Assembly: GCA_016202695.1 (NCBI GenBank)
Contig: JACQOE010000055.1
Location: 1 to 37,201, forward strand
Direction of reading: 5' to 3'
Source of the DNA: Pseudomonadota bacterium
GTDB taxonomy: Bacteria; Pseudomonadota; Alphaproteobacteria; JACQOE01
Length of the DNA: 37,201 bases
The notes under the pieces: model-generated
Seen by the model: only the letters and a program-made list of their open reading frames with translations
Databases searched by the model: none
Told to the model about the DNA's origin: nothing
Shown: piece by piece, positions 1 to 9,875 of the stretch
How the letters are laid out: every line of letters starts with the position of its first letter
Numbering within the stretch: the stretch's first letter is position 1
Position numbers and translations under genes: made by a program

Positions 1-60
1 GTGGCCGGGCGGGCCGGGCCCGGCGCGCCCGAACCCGCCGCACCCCGGACCGCGAGCCGC

Positions 61-336
61 CCTAGAGCCTTTTCCTATCGGATTGAATCGCTGCGCCGAG
101 GAGATTTTTCGACGTGGGCTGGAGACGGGCGAAGAGCGTAGCGGGGAATACGGTCAAGCCCTTCGACGAACCCACGGCGAAAAATCTCCCCGCCCCATGG
201 GGTTGCGTGGGGGCGGGCGCCCGCGGCGTTGCGCCGCTCGACCGATGGCCCCGCATCGCCCTTCGCGGCGCGCCTTGCGGATCGCCTCCCCCGCGCGCAA
301 CGCAGCCGGTTCAATCCGATAGGAAAAGGCTCTAGG
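61..336. mobile_element. MITE-like nested palindromic element
   Basis: The two ends, 61-87 and 310-336, are perfect 27-base inverted repeats (left end begins CCTAGAGCCTTTTCC). A second inverted pair lies inside at 100-118 and 171-189, with one mismatch in 19 bases. The 276-base element has no convincing coding sequence. Its size, terminal inverted repeats and lack of a transposase fit a miniature inverted-repeat element or a large alphaproteobacterial intergenic palindrome. The tips read CCTAG/CTAGG, so a TA or CTAG target duplication is possible but cannot be separated from the palindrome itself. The right tip contains the stop codon of the ABC transporter gene (332-334), so the element abuts and overlaps that gene. 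Confidence 0.75.
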
Positions 337-2227
337 TGGTCGCCGCCGGCTCGGCGTCGCGCGACGCACCCGCGGCGATGTCGTCGAAGGAGGCGTAGTT
401 GAGGGCATAGAGGCGGGCGTAGAGGCCGCCCCGCGCCACCAACTCGTCGTGGGTGCCGGTCTCGACGATCCGCCCCGCCTCAAGGACGATGATGCGGTCG
501 GCGCCGCGCACCGTGGCCAGCCGGTGGGCGATGATCACCCCCGTTCGCCCCGCCAGGACCCGCGCCAGCGCCTTCTGGATCAACGCCTCGGTGTAGCTGT
601 CGACGTTGGCGGTCGCCTCGTCGAGCACCAGGACGCGGGCGTCGGCGACGATCGCGCGGGCGAAGGCGATGAGCTGGCGCTGGCCGAGCGAGAGGTTGCC
701 GCCCCGCTGCTCGATCGCCGTGTCGTAGCCCCGAGGAAGATCGAGGATGAAGTCGTGGGCCCCCACCGCGCGCGCCGCCGCCTCGACCTCCTCGCGGCTG
801 GCCCCGGTCTTGGCGTAGCGGATGTTCTCGAAGACGGTGCCGGTGAAGAGGAACGGCTCCTGCAACACCATGGCGACGTGGCGGCCGAGCGAGCCGAGTG
901 TCACCCCACGCACGTCGTGCCCGCCCACCCGCACCTCGCCCTCCCAGACGTCGTAGAAACGGTGCAGCAGCGCGGCCATGCTGGTCTTGCCCGAGCCGGT
1001 GGGGCCGACCAGGGCGACGCGCTCGCCGGGGCGGACGCGGAAGCTCACGTCGTCGAGCACCGGCTGGCCGGGCCGGTAGCCGAAGGTCACGGCGCGGAAC
1101 TCGATCGAGCCGTCGGCGCCCCCCAGCTCGACCGCCCCCGGCCGATCCTCGATCCCGACCGGGACGTCGAGCACCTCGAAGATGCGCTGGCCCGAGGCCA
1201 TCGCCCGCTGCATCACGCTGTACTGCATGGTGAGCGAGCGGATCGGGTCGAAGAAGCGCTGCACGTAGAGCAGGAAGGCGACCATGATCCCGAGCTCGAG
1301 GCGGCCGTCGACCACCAGCCCGCCGCCGACCAGGACGACGACCGCCATGGCGCTGCCGGTGATCGCATCGACGATCGGCACCATCACCTGCGCCAGGCGC
1401 GAGGCCCTGAGGTTGGCCTCGAGGTTGTCCGCCGCCTTCTCGTCGTAGAGGGCGAAGTTCACCCGCTCGCGGTTCATGGCCTGGACGGTGCGCACCCCGT
1501 GGATCGCCTCGGCCAGGGCCCCGTTGGCGATCGAATGCGTCTCCCGCGCCCTGAGGAACGCCCGCTTGGCGCGGGGGAGCCACAGCACGCGCACCGCCAC
1601 CAGGACCGGCGCCACCGACATGGTGAGAAGCGCGAGCTGCCAGTCGAGCGCCAGCAGCACGGCCGCGATCCCGATCAGGAGGACGAAATCGCCGACCGCG
1701 AAGACCGAGGTCTCGAGGAACTCCTGGAGCGCGCCCACGTCGCCCTGCAGGCGCGACATCAGGCGGCCGACCTCGGTCCGGTCCATGAACGACAGCGAGA
1801 CCTTCTGCAAGTGCGCGTACATCGCCCGCCTGAGATCGTAGAGCGCCCGCTCCGCCACCCGCGCCACCACCAGCTCCTGGAGGTAATTGGCGCCGTAGTT
1901 GACGGCGACGACGACGGCGAAGGCGAGCGCCGCGGTCGCGAGCAGGGCGCGGCCCGCGTTCGCCCCGGCGAGGGCGTCGTCGATCGCGTGGCGGACGACG
2001 AGCGGGATCGCGATCTGGGTGAGGGTGAAGACGAGCACCGCGCCGACCGCGATCGCGAGCCGCCCCCGATAGCGGCCGAGGAAGCCGAGGAAACGCTCGA
2101 CCACGCGGCCGTCGAAGGCGGCGCCGAAGATTCTCTCGTCCAGACTCACCTGCGAGCCGACCACCGCCCGCGGCGGTCGCGCCCGGGAGTCGCGAAGCGC
2201 CCTCTTCGCCAGCGCGAACGGGGTCAC
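332..2227 (-). CDS. ABC exporter half-transporter, consensus-ATPase subunit
   Basis: A 631-residue type I ABC exporter: an N-terminal six-helix membrane domain (roughly residues 45-330) followed by a nucleotide-binding domain. Walker A (GPTGSGKT) lies near residue 407. The signature is LSLGQ rather than LSGGQ (near 512), and Walker B LVLDEAT (near 535) keeps the catalytic glutamate. The start is GTG at 2227, because GTG overlaps the upstream gene's TGA by four bases, implying translational coupling; the reading frame stays open further upstream, but that part is antisense-like and non-homologous. The pairing of an altered signature here with an altered Walker B in the partner is the hallmark of heterodimeric exporters such as TM287/288 or BmrCD. 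The substrate (drug, lipid or peptide) cannot be told. The stop TAG sits in the tip of the palindromic element. Confidence 0.93.
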   Translation of the reverse strand: MTPFALAKRALRDSRARPPRAVVGSQVSLDERIFGAAFDGRVVERFLGFLGRYRGRLAIAVGAVLVFTLTQIAIPLVVRHAIDDALAGANAGRALLATAALAFAVVVAVNYGANYLQELVVARVAERALYDLRRAMYAHLQKVSLSFMDRTEVGRLMSRLQGDVGALQEFLETSVFAVGDFVLLIGIAAVLLALDWQLALLTMSVAPVLVAVRVLWLPRAKRAFLRARETHSIANGALAEAIHGVRTVQAMNRERVNFALYDEKAADNLEANLRASRLAQVMVPIVDAITGSAMAVVVLVGGGLVVDGRLELGIMVAFLLYVQRFFDPIRSLTMQYSVMQRAMASGQRIFEVLDVPVGIEDRPGAVELGGADGSIEFRAVTFGYRPGQPVLDDVSFRVRPGERVALVGPTGSGKTSMAALLHRFYDVWEGEVRVGGHDVRGVTLGSLGRHVAMVLQEPFLFTGTVFENIRYAKTGASREEVEAAARAVGAHDFILDLPRGYDTAIEQRGGNLSLGQRQLIAFARAIVADARVLVLDEATANVDSYTEALIQKALARVLAGRTGVIIAHRLATVRGADRIIVLEAGRIVETGTHDELVARGGLYARLYALNYASFDDIAAGASRDAEPAATT

Positions 2228-4065
2228 GGCGCGGCCCCCCGGTTGCCGTTCCGGCCTCGGCCTGCGCCCATTTGTAGCTCGTAGAGCGCGCGGTAGCGCC
2301 CCCCCAGCGCGATCAGCCGCTCGTGGCTGCCGCGCTCGACGATCCGGCCCTTGTCCAGGAACAGGATCTCGTCGGCGTGCATGAGCGAGCTCAGCCGGTG
2401 CGAGACCACCACCATCGCCCGCTCGCGGGCAAGCTCGCTGAGGGCGGCGCGGATGCGCTCCTCGGTGTCGGCGTCGATCGCCGCGGTCGAATCGTCGAAG
2501 ACCAGGATGCGGGGGGCCAGGAGCACGCTCCGGGCGATGGAGACGCGCTGGCGCTGCCCGCCCGAAAGCGAAACCCCGCGCTCGCCGACCAGGGTCTTGT
2601 AGCCCAGCGGCAGCCGGGTCACGTAGTCGTGGAGCTGGGCGGCGCTGTTGGCGCGGGCGATCCGGTCCTCGTCGGCCCAGGGGTCGCCATAGGCGATGTT
2701 GTTCTCGATCGAGGCGGTGAACATGAAGCTGTCCTGCTGGACGACGCCGACGGCCCGGCGGAGCGACTCGAGCGTCACCTCGCGGATGTCCTGCCTGTCG
2801 ATCGTGATGCGCCCGCCGGTCACGTCGTAGAAGCGCGGGATCAGGTGGACCACGGTCGACTTCCCGCTCCCCGGCGGGCCGACGATGCCCAGCGTCCGCC
2901 CCGGGCGCAGCTCGAAGGAGATGCCCGACAGCGCCGGCTCGCCCGCCGACGCGCCCTCGTAGGCGAACTCCACCTCCTCGAAGCGGAGCACGCCCTCGCC
3001 GGGGGCGAGGTCGGGCGCCCCCGGCCGGTCGCGGATCGCCGGCTCGATGTCGAGCAGCTCGAACAGCCGCGCCCCGCAGGTCGAGGCGCGCGCGAAGGCG
3101 TTGGCCATCATCCCGAGCTGGCGGACCGGCATCTGCAGCACGGTCATGAAGGCGAGGAACTCGGCCAGCCGCCCGACCGTGATCTCGCCCGCCAGCACCT
3201 TGAGCCCGCCCACCCACAGCACCAGCGCCATCGCCGTGAAGAAGGCGAGGGTCATCGCCGTGGTGTTGCGCACCCGCACCCCGATGCGCTCGTCGGCGAG
3301 GGCCAGGGCCTCGCCCGAGGCGCGGTCGAACTTCGCCACCTCGTGGCCCTCGGCGGCGAAGGCCCGCACCACCCGGATGCCGGCCAGGTTCTCGTCCATG
3401 ATCCGGGTCAGCACCGAGAGGCGCTCCTGCAACGCCAGCCACATCTGCCGGAGCTTGAGGCGGGTGACGACGGAGCGCCAGGCGACGAACGGGACGAAGC
3501 TCAGGCTGAGGAGCCCGAGCGCCGGGTCGGTGGCGAGGAGGAGAACGGTCGCGGCCCCGATCAGCACCACGAGCAGGGCCATGCGCAGGAGCCCGGCGTT
3601 GACGAGCTGGCGCACGCCCTCGAGGTCGAGCATGCCGCGGGTGATCAGCTCGCCGGTGTGCACGCGGTCGTGGAAGCCGAAACTCAGGCGCTGGATCTTG
3701 TCGTAGCAGGCGAGCCGCAACTCGTAGCCGATCAGGTGGCTGATCGCCTCGCCCTGGTAGTTGTGGATCATGGTCAGGAGCCCGCGGAGCGTGCTCGCGC
3801 CGAGGAGCATCAGCGCGGTGGCGAGGAGCGCCCCCCGCGCGTCCGCCTCGCCGGCCGCGGCCCGGGTCAGGAGTCCGTGAGCGAGGTCCACGGCCTGGCC
3901 CCAGAGACGCGGCACGACGAGCTGGAAGGCGGCGGCCGCGACCACGCACCCGAGCGCGAGCGCGAGGCGCCCGCGATGGGCGAGCGCGAGCCGGGCGATG
4001 CGCAGCAACACCGCGAGGTCAGCCCGCGGGGCCTCGGCACGGCCGATCCGGAGCATCTCCGTCAT
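2224..4065 (-). CDS. ABC exporter half-transporter, degenerate-site subunit
   Basis: A 613-residue half-transporter with an N-terminal transmembrane domain and a C-terminal ATPase. Walker A is GPPGSGKS (396-403), the signature is a canonical LSGGQ (500-504), and the switch histidine is His556. Walker B reads LVFDDST, so the catalytic glutamate is replaced by Asp525. In known heterodimeric exporters this substitution marks the subunit that contributes Walker A/B to the non-hydrolysing ATP site, facing the partner's degenerate signature; the partner here has LSLGQ, which fits. It is the first gene of a two-gene operon and overlaps the next by four bases. The protein should act at the inner membrane as an ATP-driven exporter. 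The family is certain; the cargo is unknown. Confidence 0.93.
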   Translation of the reverse strand: MTEMLRIGRAEAPRADLAVLLRIARLALAHRGRLALALGCVVAAAAFQLVVPRLWGQAVDLAHGLLTRAAAGEADARGALLATALMLLGASTLRGLLTMIHNYQGEAISHLIGYELRLACYDKIQRLSFGFHDRVHTGELITRGMLDLEGVRQLVNAGLLRMALLVVLIGAATVLLLATDPALGLLSLSFVPFVAWRSVVTRLKLRQMWLALQERLSVLTRIMDENLAGIRVVRAFAAEGHEVAKFDRASGEALALADERIGVRVRNTTAMTLAFFTAMALVLWVGGLKVLAGEITVGRLAEFLAFMTVLQMPVRQLGMMANAFARASTCGARLFELLDIEPAIRDRPGAPDLAPGEGVLRFEEVEFAYEGASAGEPALSGISFELRPGRTLGIVGPPGSGKSTVVHLIPRFYDVTGGRITIDRQDIREVTLESLRRAVGVVQQDSFMFTASIENNIAYGDPWADEDRIARANSAAQLHDYVTRLPLGYKTLVGERGVSLSGGQRQRVSIARSVLLAPRILVFDDSTAAIDADTEERIRAALSELARERAMVVVSHRLSSLMHADEILFLDKGRIVERGSHERLIALGGRYRALYELQMGAGRGRNGNRGAAP

Positions 4066-4131
4066 CCTCCGCGACCCGAGTCGGGGCGGCGGGCCGAGGG
4101 CGGCCGCGGCCGGCCCGCCGCCGCGCCGATG

Positions 4132-4160
4132 TTGCCAATCCTGCGCCGGCCTGTTCTAAT
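4132..4160 (+). promoter_or_regulatory. Sigma-70-like promoter for the small membrane protein gene
   Basis: TTGCCA (4132-4137) and TCTAAT (4155-4160) are separated by exactly 17 bases. Each box matches its consensus at five of six positions, which stands out in such GC-rich sequence. It points right, with a predicted start near 4167, about 50 bases before the ATG at 4216. The ABC exporter operon starts on the opposite strand at 4065. Confidence 0.55.
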
Positions 4161-4215
4161 CGCGCGGACCGCGGGGCCGGGGGCGGACCGAACGGGAACG
4201 GGGGGGTGCCACACG

Positions 4216-4401
4216 ATGACCAAATACATCAGCGGGGTGATCGGTGTCGCCGCGGCCATCCTCTTCCTTGGCTTCATGGCCTACAAGATCGCAGAGGTCT
4301 CTTACTGGATCGTAACCCTGATCGGCATCGCCATGATCGTCGCCGGCTTCGTCGACGAGTTCCTGCACCCCGAGAACTCGGGCGGCTCGGCCTCCCGCTG
4401 A
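4216..4401 (+). CDS. Small two-helix membrane protein
   Basis: A 61-residue protein with two predicted hydrophobic helices, about residues 5-23 and 31-47, joined by a short polar turn (YKIAEVSY), and a hydrophilic serine/glycine-rich C-terminus. I recognise no family. Support for it being real comes from a well-formed promoter at 4132-4160, a G-rich stretch before the ATG, and clean membrane-protein composition in this frame. It is divergent from the ABC exporter and nearly touches the convergent amidase gene (stop codons four bases apart). It could be a small inner-membrane modulator, but no function can be assigned. Confidence 0.7.
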   Translation: MTKYISGVIGVAAAILFLGFMAYKIAEVSYWIVTLIGIAMIVAGFVDEFLHPENSGGSASR

Positions 4402-4405
4402 CGCC

Positions 4406-5773
4406 CTACCGCCCGGCCCGCCGCCTCCGCGCGGGGGCCGGCTTCCGTCCCTTCGCCACCGCCTCCATCAGCCATCGCGCCGTGCGCAGGAGCCGCGCGT
4501 CGTTGCCCCGCGCGCCGACGAGCTGCGCCCCGATCGGCATCCCGCTGCCGCCTTGCAGCACGGGGACGCTGACCGCGGGCGTGCCGCACAGCGTCCAGAT
4601 CGTGCAGAAGACCGGGCTCCCCGTGCTCTCCAGCCCCTTGGGGGCCTCGCCGGCGGTGGCCGGGGTGAGGATGGCGTCGTACTCGGCGAAGACCTCGTCG
4701 AGGAGGCGATTGAAGATCGGGATGCGGGCGACCGCCCGGATGTAGTCGCCGGCCAGGTGCCGCCGGCCGTCCTCGATCATTCCCCGCAGCCGGGCGCTGA
4801 GCCTGTCGCGCCCGCGCTCGTACTCGGGGGCGAAGCTCACCGCGAGGTCGGACTCCATGATGATCCGGTGCTGCCCGATCGCCTCGGCGAAGACGGCCGG
4901 AAGCTCGACCTCGGCGGCGTGCCCGCCCAGGAACCCGGCGAGCTCGGCGAACGCCGCCCGGGCGTCGGGCTCGGCCTGGTCCCACACCGGGCCCTTGACG
5001 AAAGCGAGCCGGGGCGGCAGCGGCGGCTCCTCGGCGGCCACGCGGCGGAGGCCGGGCCGCGCCCGCGGCCGGGTGTCGGGGTCCTCCGGATCGTGGACCG
5101 CGAGGACCTCGGCGATGAGGGCCGCGTCGGCGACGGTCCGGGCGAAGATGCCGACGTGGTCGAGCGGGCGCGACTGCTTGAGCGCGCCGGCGCGCGAGAT
5201 GAGCCCGTGGCTGGGCTTGAACCCCACCACCCCGCAGAACGAGGCCGGCCGGATGACCGAGCCGTTGGTCTGCGAGCCGACCGCGAGCGGGACCATGCCC
5301 GCGGCGACCGCCGCCGCCGAGCCGCTGGAGGAGCCGCCGGGGGTGCGGCCCGGATCGTGGGGGTTGCGCGTCTTGCCCGGGGCATAGACGGCGAGCTCCG
5401 TGGTCACGGTCTTGCCCAGGATCACCGCCCCCGCCGCGCGCAGCAGCCTGACCACGGTCGAATCGCGAAGCGGCCGCCGGCCGGCGTGCAGCACGGTGCC
5501 GTCCTCGGTGGGCATGTCCTCGGTGTCGAAGACGTCCTTGACGCCGACGGGAACGCCGTGCAGCGGGCCCAGGGCCTCGCCGCGCCGGCGCGCCTCGTCG
5601 GCGGCGCGGGCCTGGGCGAGCGCGTGCTCGGGATCGAGGAAGGCCCACGCCTGCACGCGCTCCTCGGCCTCGGCGATGCGATCGAGGCAGGCGCGCGCCA
5701 ACTCCTCGGCGGAGGAGCGCCCCGAGCGCACCTCCTCGGCCGCCTCCACCGCGCTCAACGACGCCAGGCTCAT
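4406..5773 (-). CDS. Amidase-signature family amidase
   Basis: A 455-residue member of the amidase signature family (with GatA, malonamidase and FAAH). The Ser-cisSer-Lys triad can be placed as Lys79 (in GVPVGVKD), Ser148 (in the GGSSSGS loop) and Ser172 (in QTNGSVIRP). The 69- and 24-residue spacings equal those in malonamidase E2 and FAAH, as I recall them. It hydrolyses an amide to acid plus ammonia or amine; the substrate is not evident. No signal peptide is seen, so it is cytoplasmic. It starts 34 bases after the dctM stop on the same strand, so it is probably the last gene of the TRAP operon and may act on the imported compound. GatA is unlikely because no gatB or gatC accompanies it. 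Confidence 0.92.
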   Translation of the reverse strand: MSLASLSAVEAAEEVRSGRSSAEELARACLDRIAEAEERVQAWAFLDPEHALAQARAADEARRRGEALGPLHGVPVGVKDVFDTEDMPTEDGTVLHAGRRPLRDSTVVRLLRAAGAVILGKTVTTELAVYAPGKTRNPHDPGRTPGGSSSGSAAAVAAGMVPLAVGSQTNGSVIRPASFCGVVGFKPSHGLISRAGALKQSRPLDHVGIFARTVADAALIAEVLAVHDPEDPDTRPRARPGLRRVAAEEPPLPPRLAFVKGPVWDQAEPDARAAFAELAGFLGGHAAEVELPAVFAEAIGQHRIIMESDLAVSFAPEYERGRDRLSARLRGMIEDGRRHLAGDYIRAVARIPIFNRLLDEVFAEYDAILTPATAGEAPKGLESTGSPVFCTIWTLCGTPAVSVPVLQGGSGMPIGAQLVGARGNDARLLRTARWLMEAVAKGRKPAPARRRRAGR

Positions 5774-5807
5774 GGCGACCGGGCGGCCGGCGGCCGGCCC
5801 GCCGGCG

Positions 5808-7159
<1,352 letters not shown>

Positions 7160-7163
<4 letters not shown>

Positions 7164-7774
7164 CCGGCGCCTCCCCCGGATTTCCGATCCAGATGGAGGG
7201 CGACCTCCATCTCGTGCTCGCGCTGGTGCAGAATCGCGGTCTCGGTTTCCTCGACGTCGTGGGCCCGCCTCGGCCACGCCCCGGTCCGCAGGCACTGGAT
7301 GCAGCGCGCCACCTCGACGATCCCCTGGAGGAACAAGACGATCGCGGCCACCGGAAGGATGGTCTTGAGGGGGAAGACCGGGATCCCGGCGGGGCTGTTG
7401 ATGCTCACCTCATGGAACCGCCAGGACTCGGCCGCGTAGTCGAAGCCGGCGATGACCAGGGCGATGACCCCGGGAAAGAAGAACAGGACGTAGAGCACCA
7501 CCTCGACGCCGGCCTGCAGCCGCGGGCGCCAGAGACGGTAGATGAAGTCGCCGCGCACATGGGCGTCGCGCGACAGCGTGTAGGCGCCCGCCATCATGAA
7601 CATCGTGCCGTACATGATGTAGCTGATGTCGAACGCCCACGCCGTGGGCGCCCGCAGCGCGTAGCGCACGAAGACCTCGTAGGAGGTGGCGAAGGTGAGC
7701 ACCAGGATGCACCACCCGAACGACTTGCCCGACCACACGGTAAGGCCTTCGACGAAGACGAAGAAGCGGCTCAT
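7160..7774 (-). CDS. dctQ: TRAP transporter small permease DctQ
   Basis: A 204-residue four-helix membrane protein: a first helix around 18-32, then the FVRYALRAPTAWAFDIS segment typical of DctQ (membrane-interface arginine, then aromatic/tryptophan and acidic residues), and two further helices ending near residue 165. A polar, charged tail of about 35 residues (165-204) is longer than in many DctQ proteins. It forms the membrane complex with DctM and overlaps it by four bases. It follows dctP after 102 non-coding bases that contain a strong stem-loop. Confidence 0.93.
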
Positions 7775-7811
7775 GGGTCAGCCCTTGGCGGACATGCGAG
7801 GCGCGGCGGCC

Positions 7812-7851
7812 CGCGGCGGGAGCGGCACCGTCAGGCGCTACTCCCGCCGCG
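7812..7851 (-). promoter_or_regulatory. Stem-loop between dctP and dctQ
   Basis: A perfect 11-base-pair inverted repeat (7812-7822 with 7841-7851) encloses an 18-base loop in the dctP-dctQ gap. There is no clear U-tract, so it is better read as a processing/stabilising hairpin or partial terminator that lets the binding protein be made in excess of the membrane subunits. Equivalent hairpins occur in the other two TRAP systems of this window (24788-24820 and 35571-35594). Confidence 0.6.
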
Positions 7852-7876
7852 TCCGCCGGTCGGCGGCGATGCCGCC

Positions 7877-9049
7877 TCAGAACGGGAGCTTGCCGAAGAT
7901 GTGCTCGTAACCCGCTTTGTAGTCGGCGGTGTTGTACTGATCGTAGAAGACCACGCGCTTGGCCCACGCGCGCTGGGACTCGACGACCTTCTTGAAGAAG
8001 GGATCCTTGGTCAGGCGCTCGACCAGCACGTCCCAGGCTTTGAGCTCCACGGCGAACACGTCCTTCGGCGTGCGCAGGACCTTCACCCCGTGCTTGGTCA
8101 TGAGGTCCTGGAGGTCCTTGGAGTAGAAGTCCCAGGAACTCCACTCGTTGGCCGAGGACGCGGCCTCGGCCGCGTAGCGAAGGATGGCCTGCTGCTCCTT
8201 CGGCAGCGAGTCGAACTTGGTCTTGTTGAACATGATCTCGAAGAACTCCATCGCCTGATGGTAGCTCCCCATCATGTAGATCTTGGACACGTCCTGGGCG
8301 CCGAAGCGGCTGTCCGAGGTGGGGTTGTTGTACTCGAAGGCGTCGATCACGCCCCGCTCCATCGCCGGCATGATCTCGCCGCCGGGGAGCTGGGTCACGG
8401 TCACCCCCATCTCCTGGAAGAGGTCGGCGGCAAGGCCGACGGTCCGGTACTTGAGGCCCTTGAGGTCGGCGGCGCCCTTGATCTCCTTCTTGAACCAGCC
8501 GAGCGGCTGGGTCGGCATCGGCATGGCGAAGAAGCCGACGATGTTGAGGCCGAGGATCTTCTGCACCAGCTCGTGATAGAGGTCGAGCCCGCCGCCGGCA
8601 TAGATCCAGCCCAGGGTCTGGTTGGCGTTGCAGCCGTTGATCGGGCCCGATCCGAACAGTGAGGCGGCCTTGTTCTTGCCGTACCAGTAGACCGGCACCG
8701 TGTGCGCGCCGTCGAGCACGCCCTTGTGCACGGCGTCCTGGACCTGGAACGCGCCGACCACGGCGCCGGCGATCAGGTAGTCGATCTTGAGGCGCCCGCC
8801 GGCCATCTCGTTGACGCGGGTGACGTACTGCTGGGCGAAGTCGTTGAACACGTCCGCCTGGCCCCACGAGCCCTGGACCTTGAGGGTCACGGTCTGGGCC
8901 CGCGAGACGTTCGGCATGGCGATGGTCGCCGCCGCGCCCGCGCCGGCCAAGGCTCCGACCTTGAGGAACGACCGCCGGCGCATGGACTTCCCGTTCCCGG
9001 GCCGGCCCGTCGGCGTCTTCGATTGCTGGATTTCCGTCGTCATCGTCAC
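7877..9049 (-). CDS. dctP: TRAP transporter periplasmic solute-binding protein DctP
   Basis: A 390-residue periplasmic receptor with a twin-arginine signal: the MRRRSFLK motif at residues 23-30, a hydrophobic stretch, and a probable cleavage after residue 51 (SRA-QT). The mature part has the DctP fold with LGWFKKEIKGAADLKGLKYR, MERGVIDAFEYNNP and the HQAMEFFEIMFNK segment, which resembles the TakP-like branch that binds 2-oxo acids and other monocarboxylates. Ligand identity is inference only. The ATG at 9049 is preferred because GGGGAGG lies eight bases upstream; starting at Met23 would give a more usual Tat signal length. Tat export suggests folding or cofactor/ligand needs before export. 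It is first of dctPQM-amidase and probably shares a transcript with phzF and the cytidylyltransferase gene. Confidence 0.94.
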   Translation of the reverse strand: MTMTTEIQQSKTPTGRPGNGKSMRRRSFLKVGALAGAGAAATIAMPNVSRAQTVTLKVQGSWGQADVFNDFAQQYVTRVNEMAGGRLKIDYLIAGAVVGAFQVQDAVHKGVLDGAHTVPVYWYGKNKAASLFGSGPINGCNANQTLGWIYAGGGLDLYHELVQKILGLNIVGFFAMPMPTQPLGWFKKEIKGAADLKGLKYRTVGLAADLFQEMGVTVTQLPGGEIMPAMERGVIDAFEYNNPTSDSRFGAQDVSKIYMMGSYHQAMEFFEIMFNKTKFDSLPKEQQAILRYAAEAASSANEWSSWDFYSKDLQDLMTKHGVKVLRTPKDVFAVELKAWDVLVERLTKDPFFKKVVESQRAWAKRVVFYDQYNTADYKAGYEHIFGKLPF

Positions 9050-9161
9050 ACCTCCCCTGCGAGGGTTTTGTCCGGCGGACCAGCTTGCGGACCCGCCGAT
9101 TCCGCCGAACTTTACTGGTATTTCATATTCGACTCCAGCGGTTCGGAACGGACCGCCGATT

Positions 9162-9875
9162 TCAGCCCCGGTCCCGGCCTGGAACGCCTCGTGCGGCGAT
9201 CAGCGCCTCGGCCAGCACGAGGTCGGTCGGGGTGTCGATGTCGAGCGAGCGCTCGGCCGGCATCACCTGGGCGCGCGTCTCCGGCGAGAAGAACGTGCGG
9301 CGAACGCGGAACCACTCGACCCGGGCCGCGTAGACCGCGCCGTTGAGGGCGTAGGCCGGCGGCAGGCCCTGGCGCCGGTGGTATACCGCCTCCCACGGGA
9401 ACAGCGGCTGCATGCGGGAGTCGTTCTCAAGGCGGAACATCCAGTACGGCGACTTCGGCGCCGCGACCACCGAGACCGCGGCCGGCGCCCCCGTCCCCTC
9501 GCAAAGCGCGAGGCAGGCGTCGATGTCGGCCGGGGTCCGCAAGGGCGAGGTGGGCTGAAGGAGCACGAGGTAGTCGTAGGACCGGTCGAGCGCATCGAGG
9601 GCGTGCAGGAGCGCGTCCTCGACCTTCGCCTCGTCGCTCGCCAGCTCCGCCGGGCGCACGAACGGGGCCTCGGCCCCCCACTCCCGCGCCGCCCGGATGA
9701 TTGCCTCGTCGTCCGAGGAGAGGATCAGCCGGTCGACGTGGCGCGAGGCGCGGGCGGCGTCGATGCTCCAGGCGATCAGCGGCTTCCCCGCCAGCGGCGC
9801 GAGGTTCTTCCCCGGGAACCCCTTGGAGCCGCCCCGCGCCGGGATCACGGCCAGCACGCTTCTGTCGCCGATCAT
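9162..9875 (-). CDS. Acylneuraminate cytidylyltransferase-like nucleotidyltransferase
   Basis: A 237-residue enzyme of the CMP-sialic acid synthetase family (NeuA/PseF/LegF type). The N-terminal IPARGGSKGFPGKN loop binds CTP; LLQPTSPLRTPADID and the later LNGAVYAARVEWF and DIDTPTDL segments are family marks. The family activates a nonulosonic acid as its CMP derivative for glycan synthesis. The ATG at 9875 overlaps the upstream PhzF-family stop by four bases. The setting is odd: no nonulosonic acid synthase, epimerase or glycosyltransferase is visible in the window, and the neighbours are an isomerase and a TRAP transporter. Either those steps are elsewhere or this member acts on another 2-oxo sugar acid. 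Confidence 0.88.
   Translation of the reverse strand: MIGDRSVLAVIPARGGSKGFPGKNLAPLAGKPLIAWSIDAARASRHVDRLILSSDDEAIIRAAREWGAEAPFVRPAELASDEAKVEDALLHALDALDRSYDYLVLLQPTSPLRTPADIDACLALCEGTGAPAAVSVVAAPKSPYWMFRLENDSRMQPLFPWEAVYHRRQGLPPAYALNGAVYAARVEWFRVRRTFFSPETRAQVMPAERSLDIDTPTDLVLAEALIAARGVPGRDRG

Noticed and set aside
1-65. Possible C-terminal tail of a rightward gene ending at TAG 63-65
   Set aside because: The frame reads an arginine/proline-rich tail with no recognisable motif and only about 20 codons; GC-rich non-coding DNA gives the same picture.
449-2284. Long plus-strand open frame across the ABC transporter gene
   Set aside because: It is an antisense shadow caused by high GC; its composition is rich in Arg, His, Asp and Glu with no domain, while the minus strand has a full ABC exporter subunit.
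2228-3949. N-terminal extension of the second ABC subunit upstream of 2227
   Set aside because: The extra sequence is an off-frame shadow of the upstream ABC subunit; homology begins after the GTG at 2227.
4406-5773. GatA subunit of the tRNA amidotransferase
   Set aside because: The family is shared, but gatB and gatC are absent and the gene is joined to a TRAP operon.
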